This document shows, one piece after another, positions 53,995 to 62,033 of a stretch of 64,000 nt of DNA. The stretch is from Anaerococcus marasmi (GTDB taxonomy: Bacteria > Bacillota > Clostridia > Tissierellales > Peptoniphilaceae). Every line of letters starts with the position of its first letter. The first letter of the stretch is position 1. The stretch covers positions 1,708,943-1,772,942 of the forward strand of contig NZ_OLMF01000004.1 in the NCBI RefSeq assembly GCF_900290195.1, given 5' to 3'. The position numbers and the translations under genes are program-made. The notes under the pieces were generated by a model. It saw only the letters and a list, made by a program, of their open reading frames with translations, did not search any database and had not been told where the DNA came from.

Positions 53995-54355
53995 AGCAGG
54001 AATTGATGAATACGGCATATTTTTGATTTGGGCAGGGATTATCCTAAGCGTGATATCCTATTTTGCCAAGTCTTCTGTCCTAAGTGGACTTTCTATGCTT
54101 TTAGTAGCCTATGCTATTTTTAGGGCTTTATCTACTAACAAGTATAAGAGAGTAGCGGAGAATAGGAAGTTTAAGGAGAAATTCATTGACCCAATCAAAA
54201 GCGAAGTAAAGACACAGAAGAAAAACAAGAAGGACAAGGACTTTAAGTATATCAAGTGCCCATCTTGCAAGCAGGAGCTTAGGATTCCCAAGCACAAGGG
54301 TAAGATTAAGGTCAAATGTCCGAAATGTAAACAAAAATTTGATGCTAGAAGTTAA
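53984..54355 (+). CDS. Small membrane protein with C-terminal zinc ribbon
   Basis: A 123-residue protein with two hydrophobic segments (about 10-26 and 30-48), a basic linker and a zinc ribbon, YIKCPSCKQELRIPKHKGKIKVKCPKCKQKFDARS, with two CxxC pairs. Similar tails are found in proteins of unknown function in Firmicutes. It overlaps the sirtuin gene and is probably co-expressed. I do not assign a function. The 238 bp after it (54356-54593) are AT-rich with no clear element. Confidence 0.75.
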   Translation: MNNRAGIDEYGIFLIWAGIILSVISYFAKSSVLSGLSMLLVAYAIFRALSTNKYKRVAENRKFKEKFIDPIKSEVKTQKKNKKDKDFKYIKCPSCKQELRIPKHKGKIKVKCPKCKQKFDARS

Positions 54356-54593
54356 TTTTAGCATCTTTTTTTAGACTTTATAGATAAATTTGATATCGTT
54401 TTACAAAAAATAGAGAAATACTAGTAAAAATGACAAATTATTGAAGAACTTTCGTTTGTCTAAAAAATATAAAAAACTTTATTTACTATTTTCCTTTACT
54501 AGAAAAACCTTGAAAGTAAGGCGAAATTCTTTATTATGCTGTATTGTAATGGATATTTAATTATTGTATAATTCAAACGAAAGGGGAATAAAT

Positions 54594-55775
54594 ATGGAAA
54601 GAATAATTGGAACAGTATCAATGGGACTTAGAGCCCCAATAATCAAAGAAGGCGACGATCTAGTTACTACAGTTTTCAATGTAGTAAAAAAGGCAAGCGA
54701 TAAGGGAGACATCACTCTTCGTGATAAGGATGTAGTCTGCATCACAGAATCTCTCGTAGCTCGTGCCCAAGGAAACTACGTAACAATAGAGCAAATCGCA
54801 GAAGATGTCAACAAGAAGTTCGACGGAGATGAGCTAGCAATCCTATTTCCAATCCTAAGCAGAAATAGATTCTCAATTCTCTTGAAGGCCTTTGCCCTAA
54901 CAGGTAAGAAACTTCACATCTGCCTATCCTACCCACAAGATGAAGTAGGAAACTGGCTAATAGATGAGATGGACCTATTTAACTCAGACGTAAACCCTTA
55001 CCAAGACGTGCTCGATATGGATGAGTACAAGAAGCTTGCAGGAGATTACAAACATGAGTTTACTGGTATATCTTACCCAGACTTCTACAAGGAAATTGCA
55101 CCAAACTCAGAAATTCATTTTCTAAACAATCCTGTAGACGCCCTCAAATTCACAGATCAAGTCCTAGTATCTTCAATCCACACAAGAAATCTTGTCAAAA
55201 GACAACTTGAAGAAAATGGAGCGAAAAAAGTACTAAAACTTGACGAAATCATGACTGAATCAATAGATGGATCTGGCTTTAACGAAGAATATGGACTTTT
55301 AGGATCTAACCTATCTACAGATAATAAGGTAAAACTTTTCCCAAGAGGTGGACAAAACTTCGTAGATAGCCTACAAAAAAGACTAGTAGATGAATTTGGT
55401 AAGCAAATCGAAGTTATGATCTACGGTGACGGAGCCTTCAAAGACCCAGTAGGAAAAATCTGGGAGCTTGCTGATCCAGTTGTTTCCCCAGCATTCACAG
55501 ATGGCCTAGTAGGCACACCTAATGAAATTAAGATCAAATATATAGCCGACACAGAGCTAGAAGAACTTTCTGGAGAAGAAAGAGATGAGGCTATTAGAGA
55601 AAAAATCACCCACAAGGCTGATAAGTTGATCGGAAAAAACGAAACACTCGGTACAACTCCAAGACAAATCACAGATCTTCTAGGATCTCTCTGCGACCTA
55701 ACAAGTGGTTCTGGAGATAAGGGAACACCAATCATCCTAATCCAGGGATATTTCGACAACTATTCAGATAATTAA
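54594..55775 (+). CDS. CofE-like F420-0:L-glutamate ligase family protein
   Basis: A 393-residue protein of the CofE (F420-0 gamma-glutamyl ligase) family, larger than archaeal CofE. Recognisable parts are IGTVSMGLRAPIIKEGDDLVTTV, LRDKDVVCITESLVARAQGNYV, and later VMIYGDGAFKDPVGKIWELADPVVSPAFTDGLVGTPNEIKIKYIADTEL. Firmicutes of this type are not known to make F420, and no other F420 gene is present, so the true substrate is uncertain; an amide or peptide ligase activity is plausible. Start at 54594 behind AAAGGGG; the frame from 54564 adds 10 residues without a ribosome-binding site. The next gene starts 11 bp later. Confidence 0.82.
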   Translation: MERIIGTVSMGLRAPIIKEGDDLVTTVFNVVKKASDKGDITLRDKDVVCITESLVARAQGNYVTIEQIAEDVNKKFDGDELAILFPILSRNRFSILLKAFALTGKKLHICLSYPQDEVGNWLIDEMDLFNSDVNPYQDVLDMDEYKKLAGDYKHEFTGISYPDFYKEIAPNSEIHFLNNPVDALKFTDQVLVSSIHTRNLVKRQLEENGAKKVLKLDEIMTESIDGSGFNEEYGLLGSNLSTDNKVKLFPRGGQNFVDSLQKRLVDEFGKQIEVMIYGDGAFKDPVGKIWELADPVVSPAFTDGLVGTPNEIKIKYIADTELEELSGEERDEAIREKITHKADKLIGKNETLGTTPRQITDLLGSLCDLTSGSGDKGTPIILIQGYFDNYSDN

Positions 55776-55786
55776 AGGAGATAAAA

Positions 55787-56743
55787 TTGCAAGAAGGTCC
55801 TCACCCACAAGAAAAAAAACGCAAGTATTCCATAAACTCCTATCTAGAAGATAGGAATAAGAGAATATACAACCACGATCCTATGAGCAAGCAAAAGAGG
55901 ATATTTTTGATGAGTTTCGCAGCGATCTTTATGGCCTGCGGAACCCACTTTTTCAAATATCCCAACAGCTTCGTAATAGGAGGAGTCGAGGGAATGAGTA
56001 TCATAGCGAGTATGTTTGTGCCTTTCACTAGGCCCCAACTTACCTTGTTTATCAACTTAACCCTCCTTGCAATTGCCTTTTTTGTTCTGGGAAAGAAATT
56101 CACCCTAAGGACCGGCTATGTTGCAATCCTTAACTCTCTGGCAGCTCTTGCCTTAGATAAGCTTATCCCAATAAATGGGACCCTTACGGATAATACCATG
56201 CTCGAGCTGTTTTTTACCCTTATAATGAGCTCGGTTGGATCTGCTATCTTGTTTAACATAGCAGCAAGCTCCGGTGGAACTGATATCATTGCAATGATAG
56301 TCAAAAAATACACCCACCTTGAAGTAGGTAAGGCTCTTCTTTTCGTAGATTCGCTCTTCACCCTTGCTTCAATTTGGGTATTTGGCATTGAGATAGGTCT
56401 ATTTTCTATCTTCGGTCTCCTTGTCAAGGGTCTTTGCGTAGATATAATAATTTCATCTATGAACCAGGCCAAGATGTTTATAATCATAACATCAAAGACT
56501 AAGGAAGTAGGATCTTTCATTAAAGAAGACCTCAATAGGTCAGCGACTGTGATAAATGCCAAAGGTCTTTACATGGGAAGGGACTTTACAGTTTACCTAT
56601 GCACGACAAGCAAGATGGAAGCACCTAAGTTTAGGATATTTATCAAAAGTATCGACCCAAAAGCCTTTATAACAGTCCTTAACACATCGACAGTTATGGG
56701 CAAGGGCTGGTATCAAACTGATGAAATATCTGACAATAACTAA
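55787..56743 (+). CDS. YitT-family membrane protein with DUF2179 domain
   Basis: A 318-residue protein. A charged N-terminal 45 residues precede five or six membrane spans (about 50-70, 85-105, 110-130, 145-170, 175-200). The YitT motif PNSFVIGGVEGMSIIASMF is present, as is the SSGGTDIIAMIVKKYTHLEVGK segment. A C-terminal DUF2179 domain follows (KMFIIITSKTKEVGSFIKEDLNRSATVINAKGLYMGRDFTVYLCTTSKMEAPKFRIFIKSIDPKAFITVLNTSTVMGKG). The function is not established. The start is a TTG behind GGAGAT, and it follows the CofE-like gene closely, so the two are probably one unit. Confidence 0.9.
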   Translation: MQEGPHPQEKKRKYSINSYLEDRNKRIYNHDPMSKQKRIFLMSFAAIFMACGTHFFKYPNSFVIGGVEGMSIIASMFVPFTRPQLTLFINLTLLAIAFFVLGKKFTLRTGYVAILNSLAALALDKLIPINGTLTDNTMLELFFTLIMSSVGSAILFNIAASSGGTDIIAMIVKKYTHLEVGKALLFVDSLFTLASIWVFGIEIGLFSIFGLLVKGLCVDIIISSMNQAKMFIIITSKTKEVGSFIKEDLNRSATVINAKGLYMGRDFTVYLCTTSKMEAPKFRIFIKSIDPKAFITVLNTSTVMGKGWYQTDEISDNN

Positions 56744-56764
56744 GAGCCTCTGGCTCTTTTTTTC
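56742..56764 (+). terminator. Terminator after YitT
   Basis: AAGAGCC-TCT-GGCTCTT followed by a long T-run, directly at the stop codon. Confidence 0.88.
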
Positions 56765-56848
56765 TTCTAGAAAGCTTGTTAAAATATGTGAGAAATTTGA
56801 GTATTGTTCTTTAAGAGTGTAAAATATAAGTAAGATTGTGGGGGAAAT

Positions 56849-57679
56849 ATGAGAAGATACAAAAGAATCCTCCTTGGTCTAGCCCTTAGCCTATCGCTTA
56901 TTTTTTTATCTGAACCGATTTCTCTAGCCGATGAAGAAAGCTCAGAAAATCTTACAAAAACGGAAACTAGCGAATCCCAGGGTGGGACTGGGGAAGAAAA
57001 AGATAAATTAATAATTACAGAAGAACCGGCGCAAAGGGCTGTAGCTCCTGAAAAATCAGAAGAAGAATCTCAGGCCGAAACAAATGAGGCATCTAATGAT
57101 AGAGGCCAGGAAAAAGAAAAAAGTCCAGAAGAAAATAAAGCACAGGTAAATAATAAAGAAGAAAACAAAGAGGAAAAAGCAAAAAATCTTACTCCTGCTA
57201 AGGAAGTGAGCCCTCCTTCAAAGGAAAGTGCCGACAAGGCTAATGATAAAGAAAAGCCTGAGAAAAAAGATACAAAAAAACTTGAGACAAAGCCAGAGAC
57301 AAGCGAAAAATCAAAGGTAGAAGTAAGGACAGACAAAGCCCAAAACACAAAATCTGAAGGTAAAGATTCTGATACAAAAACAGATGATAAGCCAAGGACT
57401 AAAACAGATCAAGACGAGTCTTACATAGAAAATTCAAACCAAGGAACAGAGACTAATACCTATCTAGAAAATCAAAAAAATGAAACTCTAGTTCTCGAAG
57501 TCGGTTCAAATGATAATAAGAACAAGAATAAAGAGATGAATCTTAAGACTAGGGCCGAACTAAAGGAGGAGGAAGCAGGTGCAGATAGGATTTATATCCA
57601 TCTTGTAGGTGTCTTTGCCTTAAGCTTTATGGCTGTGATTTTGATAAAAGTTATAAAAACCAAAATGAAAGAAGCATAG
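56849..57679 (+). CDS. Low-complexity surface protein anchored by a C-terminal membrane helix
   Basis: A 276-residue protein. It has a signal peptide (RRYKRILLGLALSLSLIFLSEPISLA, residues 2-27), about 210 residues made almost wholly of Glu, Lys, Ser, Thr, Asn and Asp, and a C-terminal hydrophobic helix (YIHLVGVFALSFMAVILIKVIK, about 250-271) with a basic end. No LPxTG-like motif is visible before that helix, so it is not an obvious sortase substrate. It may be a stalk or wall-spanning linker. No enzymatic domain is seen. GGGGGAAAT precedes the ATG. It is single, between two terminators. Confidence 0.8.
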   Translation: MRRYKRILLGLALSLSLIFLSEPISLADEESSENLTKTETSESQGGTGEEKDKLIITEEPAQRAVAPEKSEEESQAETNEASNDRGQEKEKSPEENKAQVNNKEENKEEKAKNLTPAKEVSPPSKESADKANDKEKPEKKDTKKLETKPETSEKSKVEVRTDKAQNTKSEGKDSDTKTDDKPRTKTDQDESYIENSNQGTETNTYLENQKNETLVLEVGSNDNKNKNKEMNLKTRAELKEEEAGADRIYIHLVGVFALSFMAVILIKVIKTKMKEA

Positions 57680-57714
57680 AATAACTCCAAGATAAAAAGA
57701 CTTGGAGTTATTTT
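57680..57714 (+). terminator. Terminator of the surface-protein gene
   Basis: AATAACTCCAAG / CTTGGAGTTATT, a perfect 12-bp stem followed by TT, at the stop codon. Confidence 0.85.
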
Positions 57715-57735
57715 ATGCCTATAATTAAATTTTTA

Positions 57736-57757
57736 CAAAAAAGAGGGCTAGGCCCTC
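57736..57757 (-). terminator. Terminator of rubredoxin 1
   Basis: Minus-strand GAGGGC-CTA-GCCCTC followed by six T, 12 bp after the stop. Confidence 0.8.
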
Positions 57758-57768
57758 CTTAAATAATC

Positions 57769-57927
57769 TTATTCTTGAGCTTCGAACATATCTTTTGTAG
57801 CGCCACAAACTGGGCAAACCCAATCTTCTGGAAGTTGGTCGAATTCTGTTCCTGCTTCAACTCCGTTGTCTACATCTCCTTCAGCTGGATCATAGATATA
57901 TCCACATGCTGTACAAACATATTTCAT
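57769..57927 (-). CDS. Rubredoxin 1
   Basis: A 52-residue rubredoxin with the complete iron site [18 protein letters not shown] ... [14 protein letters not shown], two CxxC pairs holding one iron. It is a one-electron carrier in anaerobic oxygen and peroxide defence. The start is the ATG at 57927, 10 bp after AAAGGAG; an open frame extends 8 codons upstream but is not needed. A near-identical gene lies 176 bp upstream (58103-58261), each with its own terminator. The likely reductase is encoded at 30481. Confidence 0.97.
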   Translation of the reverse strand: MKYVCTACGYIYDPAEGDVDNGVEAGTEFDQLPEDWVCPVCGATKDMFEAQE

Positions 57928-58066
57928 ATTAGAATGTCTCCTTTCATTCATATTACATTTTTATTATACCATATTTTAAGGAAAATAACATCGTTTTCTT
58001 AACAAAGATTTTCCTAAACTTTAAGTTATATGTTTATTAATAAACTTACTTAAAAATGGAAATAAG

Positions 58067-58091
58067 AAAAGGGAAACACTAGGCTTCCCTT
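58067..58091 (-). terminator. Terminator of rubredoxin 2
   Basis: Minus-strand AAGGGAA and TTCCCTT form a stem followed by TTTTC, 12 bp past the stop. Confidence 0.75.
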
Positions 58092-58102
58092 AATTAATAT
58101 TT

Positions 58103-58261
58103 TTATTCTTGAGCTTCGAACATGTCTTTGCCAACACCACAAACTGGGCAAACCCAATCTTCTGGTAGTTGATCAAATTCTGTACCTGCTTCGATACCGT
58201 TGTCTACATCTCCTTCAGCTGGATCATAAATGTATCCACATGCTGTACATACGTATTTCAT
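58103..58261 (-). CDS. Rubredoxin 2
   Basis: A second 52-residue rubredoxin, [20 protein letters not shown] then [20 protein letters not shown] then [12 protein letters not shown]. It differs from rubredoxin 1 only at a Val/Ile and in CGVGK versus CGATK. The start region (AATGAAAGGAGACATTCTAA before the ATG) is the same in both, so the pair arose by tandem duplication that included the ribosome-binding site. All four iron ligands are present. The CGVGK change next to the fourth cysteine could tune the redox potential. Confidence 0.97.
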   Translation of the reverse strand: MKYVCTACGYIYDPAEGDVDNGIEAGTEFDQLPEDWVCPVCGVGKDMFEAQE

Positions 58262-58396
58262 ATTAGAATGTCTCCTTTCATTCGTTTTATGTTTATATTA
58301 TACCACTAATTGGAAATTTTAAACATTGTTTCTTAATCCTTTTACTAGAAGAATACTTTTGATATTTTTGGGTATTAAAAATATAGGGAGAGCAAA

Positions 58397-58780
58397 ATGG
58401 ATATCATACGACGACAGATGAATACAGACATCGATTCTATAAAACAATTTAACAAAGATGCAATGAATCTTGCTAGAAAAACTTTCGATGATAAGGATCT
58501 TATCTTCAATATTAGACTTATCCTAGATGAACTTATCATAAATTCCTATAAACATGGAAACAAAAAGGTCTATGACAGAAAGATTAACTGCCTAGTCCTA
58601 GTAGATGAAAAGTATTGCCTAGTCAAGGTAAGGGATGAGGGTTGCGGCATACCTCTGGAAAACGAAACGGATTTTTTCTCAGATCATGGCAGGGGACTTA
58701 TGTTAGTTAGGGCAATCTCTGATAGCCTAGTCATAAAAGAAAACGTAATAGCTGCACTAATTCTTAATAAAAAGATATAA
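58397..58780 (+). CDS. Anti-sigma-factor-like ATPase (HATPase_c_2, SpoIIAB/RsbW type)
   Basis: A 127-residue GHKL ATPase domain protein. The N box is ILDELIINSYKHGN, the G1 box VRDEGCGIP, and the G2 region DHGRGLMLVRAISDSLV. Single-domain proteins of this kind bind sigma factors or phosphorylate anti-anti-sigma STAS proteins. No sigma factor, STAS protein or PP2C phosphatase is nearby, so it is an orphan and its partner is unknown. AGGGAG precedes the ATG and a terminator follows. Confidence 0.85.
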   Translation: MDIIRRQMNTDIDSIKQFNKDAMNLARKTFDDKDLIFNIRLILDELIINSYKHGNKKVYDRKINCLVLVDEKYCLVKVRDEGCGIPLENETDFFSDHGRGLMLVRAISDSLVIKENVIAALILNKKI

Positions 58781-58811
58781 ATTAACAAAAAATTTGCAAA
58801 TATATGTATTT

Positions 58812-58837
58812 AACATCCGAAAAAGGATGTTTTTTTG
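58812..58837 (+). terminator. Terminator after the HATPase gene
   Basis: AACATCC / GGATGTT stem followed by seven T. Confidence 0.85.
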
Positions 58838-58911
58838 TCGTTTAATATTGATAAGATATTAACATGGGATATAATATATTGATAGAATTTGTTAGAAGGA
58901 AAGAAGGTTTT

Positions 58912-60735
58912 ATGAAAAGAGAAGATATTAGAAATGTAGCCATTATAGCCCACGTTGACCATGGTAAGACAACCCTCGTAGATGGTCTTTTGAGGACTAG
59001 TGGTTTATTTAGAGATAACCAAGAAGTAAATGAGAGAGTAATGGATTCAAACACCATCGAAAAAGAACGTGGAATCACTATTCTTTCTAAAAATACTGCA
59101 GTTTTTTATAAAGATAAGAAGATTAATATCATAGACACTCCAGGCCACGCCGACTTTGGTGGAGAGGTAGAGAGAGTTTTAAATATGGCAGAGTCTGTTG
59201 TCCTTGTAGTCGACAGCCACGAAGGCCCTATGCCACAAACAAAGTTCGTCCTAAAGAAGGCAATTGAGCTAGGTCTTCCTGCAATTATCTGTATCAACAA
59301 GGTAGATAGGCCAGATCAAAGAATCGACGAGGTAGAAGATGAAATCCTAGATCTTTTCATAAGTCTTGATGCAGATGAGTCTTACTTAGAAAGTCCTTTT
59401 GTCTACGCATCAGCCAAAAACGGTTGGGCATCAAATGAGAAAGGAACTGTCAAGGAAGATATGACAGACCTTCTAGATACCATCATAGACTACACCCCAG
59501 CCTTTGAGGCAGAAGAAGATGCTCCTTTCAAGGTCCTTGTTTCTACAACAGATTACAACGATTATCTTGGAAGAATTGCAATTGGAAAAGTAGAAAGTGG
59601 TGTGATTAGGAAAAATGACAACGCAGTAATCACTAACTACAACGACAAAGATAGACATCTTAAGTCAAAGATCGTTACAATCTACGAATTTGATGGTTTA
59701 GAGAGAAAGGAAGTTGAAGAGTCTAAGTTTGGTTCAATCGTTGCCCTTTCTGGTATGGAAGATATCAACATCGGAGATACTGTAGCAACTGAAGAAGATT
59801 TTGAACCAATAGAGTTTACCAAGATTTCTGAGCCAACCCTATCTATGACTTTTTCTGTAAACGACTCGCCATTTGCAGGTCGTGACGGAAAATATGTAAC
59901 AAGTAGACACCTTAGAGACAGACTCCTTAAGGAAAGAGAAACAGATGTTTCCCTAAGAGTAGAAGCGACAGATACTACAGAGGCTTTCAAGGTATCAGGT
60001 CGTGGCGAGCTCCACCTTTCAGTTCTTATCGAAAACCTAAGACGTGAAGGTTATGAATTCCAAGTTTCAAAGCCAGAAGTTATGTTTAAGGAAGACGAAA
60101 ACGGAAAGAGAACCGAGCCAATCGAGATTGCGACAATTGACGTAGACCAAGAATATTCTGGCTCCATTATAGAAAAACTCGGCCGTAGAAAGGGCGAGAT
60201 GATCGATATGAAACCATCAAGCTCAGGCTACAACAGACTAGTCTTCAGGATCCCTGCCAGAGGCCTTATAGGCTACAGGACAGAGTTTATGACAGATACA
60301 AAGGGTACAGGTATCCTTAACTCCGAATTCGAAGGATATGACCGTTACAAGGGCGATATGGAGACAAGAAGCGTAGGCAGTCTAATAGCAAGTGAGACAG
60401 GAATTGCTACAGCCTACGGACTAAACTCTGCCCAAACTAGGGGCCAACTTTTCGTAGAACCAAGCGATGAGGTCTACGAAGGACTCGTAGTCGGAATGAA
60501 CGCCAAGGGACTCGACATAGACGTAAATGTCTGCAAGAAGAAAAAGCTCACCAACACTCGTGCTAGCGGAAGCGATGATGCTATAATGCTAACACCTGCC
60601 AAAAAAATGTCGGTAGAAGAGATGATGGAATTTGTAGAAAAAGACGAGCTAATTGAAATCACACCAAACCACCTAAGAATTAGAAAAAGAATTCTAGATT
60701 CAAACCTAAGGTACAAATCAAAGAAGAATAATTAG
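58912..60735 (+). CDS. typA: Ribosome-associated GTPase TypA/BipA
   Basis: A 607-residue translational GTPase of the EF-G-like TypA/BipA family, involved in ribosome assembly and stress growth. G motifs are G1 AHVDHGKTT (about residues 13-21), the G2 region NTIEKERGITILSKN, G3 DTPGHADFGGEVERV, G4 NKVDRPD and G5 YASAKNGW. Domain III/V follow (SGRGELHLSVLIENLRREGYEFQVSKPEV), then the family-specific C-terminal domain (LTNTRASGSDDAIMLTPAKKMSVEEMMEF). Start at 58912 (GAAGGAAAGAAGG upstream); the frame opens 16 codons earlier without support. Confidence 0.97.
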   Translation: MKREDIRNVAIIAHVDHGKTTLVDGLLRTSGLFRDNQEVNERVMDSNTIEKERGITILSKNTAVFYKDKKINIIDTPGHADFGGEVERVLNMAESVVLVVDSHEGPMPQTKFVLKKAIELGLPAIICINKVDRPDQRIDEVEDEILDLFISLDADESYLESPFVYASAKNGWASNEKGTVKEDMTDLLDTIIDYTPAFEAEEDAPFKVLVSTTDYNDYLGRIAIGKVESGVIRKNDNAVITNYNDKDRHLKSKIVTIYEFDGLERKEVEESKFGSIVALSGMEDINIGDTVATEEDFEPIEFTKISEPTLSMTFSVNDSPFAGRDGKYVTSRHLRDRLLKERETDVSLRVEATDTTEAFKVSGRGELHLSVLIENLRREGYEFQVSKPEVMFKEDENGKRTEPIEIATIDVDQEYSGSIIEKLGRRKGEMIDMKPSSSGYNRLVFRIPARGLIGYRTEFMTDTKGTGILNSEFEGYDRYKGDMETRSVGSLIASETGIATAYGLNSAQTRGQLFVEPSDEVYEGLVVGMNAKGLDIDVNVCKKKKLTNTRASGSDDAIMLTPAKKMSVEEMMEFVEKDELIEITPNHLRIRKRILDSNLRYKSKKNN

Positions 60736-60743
60736 AGGTTCTT

Positions 60744-61388
60744 ATGCTAAAAACGACCGAGAGGAATCTAAGTTTGCTAATCGCTCTGGCAACAATTTTG
60801 GTATTTGCCCTAACTCTTGCCGGAGTTTTTGTAAACAATGCCCTAGTAGGGCTTCTGTGGAATGGGCTATTTCTACTAAGCTGGCTAATGATGCTAGCTT
60901 TCGGTCTTATCGTCCTATTCGATAAGAAAGCCATGGGCTTTTCCATACTTACTGGAATAGTTACAGGCCTTGCCTTTTTTGCCCTAAGCGCCCATGCCCT
61001 TGTAATTCTAGCAAGATTCATCCCACAGCTTTCAGAAAATATAATCTTGCCTAATATAGCTTTACTAAAGCACAGTCAGATGATTTTCTATACGTCTTTG
61101 ATACTTGTTTATTTTATTCATATTATAAATTACATAAGGCTTAATCCCCAAAGAAATTTTGAAACTGGCCTTGATGTTAAAGACGAATCTATAGAAGAAG
61201 ATAAGATAGAAGAAATAAAAGAGCTCGAAGATTCAAGAAATACTGAAGGAAAAATTCCAGATAATAGGGACAGAGACCTAAGTGAAGAAGACTTAAAGAT
61301 TCTAAACTCCCACAAAGATCCCCTAGATTTTCTAGAAGATGAAGAAGATAAGAATGAAAGCACAAATAATGAAGGAATGGAGGAATAA
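60744..61388 (+). CDS. Hypothetical four-span membrane protein with acidic tail
   Basis: A 214-residue protein. Four hydrophobic segments (about 8-30, 34-58, 63-90, 108-132) are followed by about 80 residues dominated by Glu, Asp and Lys. I do not recognise the family. It begins 8 bp after typA and ends directly at the start codon of rex, with the stop followed at once by the ATG, so it is probably part of a typA-membrane protein-rex-ABC-F unit. The GAGG before its ATG is a reasonable ribosome-binding site. Confidence 0.7.
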   Translation: MLKTTERNLSLLIALATILVFALTLAGVFVNNALVGLLWNGLFLLSWLMMLAFGLIVLFDKKAMGFSILTGIVTGLAFFALSAHALVILARFIPQLSENIILPNIALLKHSQMIFYTSLILVYFIHIINYIRLNPQRNFETGLDVKDESIEEDKIEEIKELEDSRNTEGKIPDNRDRDLSEEDLKILNSHKDPLDFLEDEEDKNESTNNEGMEE

Positions 61389-62033
61389 ATGGCTAAGCAA
61401 AATATTTCATTATCAGTAATCAAGAGGCTGCCAAAGTACTACAGATACCTTGAAAGCATCAATGAAAAAGGAATAATTAGAGTTTCATCTAAGGAACTAT
61501 CAGAGATCACTGGTCTTACAGCCAGCCAAATCAGACAAGACCTAAACCATTTCGGTTGTTTCGGCCAACAAGGCTATGGTTACAATGTAAGTGAGCTAAT
61601 CGATGAACTATCCAAGATCATTGGAGTTGACAAGAAATATTCCATGGTCCTAATAGGTTTTGGTAATATAGGCCATGCTCTTTATAAGTATAGATCATTT
61701 AGAGACCTAGGCTATGAATTTAAGGCTGTGTTTGATAAAAACCCTGAGATTGTAGAAGATACTACAAGTGATGAAGTAGAGTTTTATAATGTAGACAAAC
61801 TAGAAGATTACCTAAAGGATAATCAAGTAGACATAGGAATTATCGCAACACCAAAAGAAGCTGCCCAGGATATAACAGACATACTTTGTGAGGGTGGAGT
61901 CAAGGGTATTTGGAACTTCTCTCCAGTAGATCTTAAGGTTACAAACAACGTCGTGATTGAATCAGTTCATCTAGACGAGTCCCTCTTTACTCTAACCTAC
62001 TTTATGAACTCTCCAGAGGACTTTATATTTTAG
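61389..62033 (+). CDS. rex: Redox-sensing transcriptional repressor Rex
   Basis: A 214-residue NADH/NAD+-sensing repressor. The N-terminal winged helix reads VIKRLPKYYRYLESINEKGIIRVSSKELSEITGLTASQIRQDLNHFGCFGQQGYGYNV, the exact Rex signature. The Rossmann domain starts SMVLIGFGNIGHALYKYRSFRDLGYEFKAVFDKNPEIV, and the domain-swapped C-terminal helix is present. Rex represses fermentation and NADH-reoxidation genes until NADH rises. A Rex-like palindrome overlaps the promoter at 31698-31726. It lies directly between its neighbours with no spacing. Confidence 0.96.
   Translation: MAKQNISLSVIKRLPKYYRYLESINEKGIIRVSSKELSEITGLTASQIRQDLNHFGCFGQQGYGYNVSELIDELSKIIGVDKKYSMVLIGFGNIGHALYKYRSFRDLGYEFKAVFDKNPEIVEDTTSDEVEFYNVDKLEDYLKDNQVDIGIIATPKEAAQDITDILCEGGVKGIWNFSPVDLKVTNNVVIESVHLDESLFTLTYFMNSPEDFIF

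Noticed and set aside
56849-57679. Sortase substrate
   Set aside because: No LPxTG or LVKTG-like pentapeptide precedes the C-terminal hydrophobic helix.
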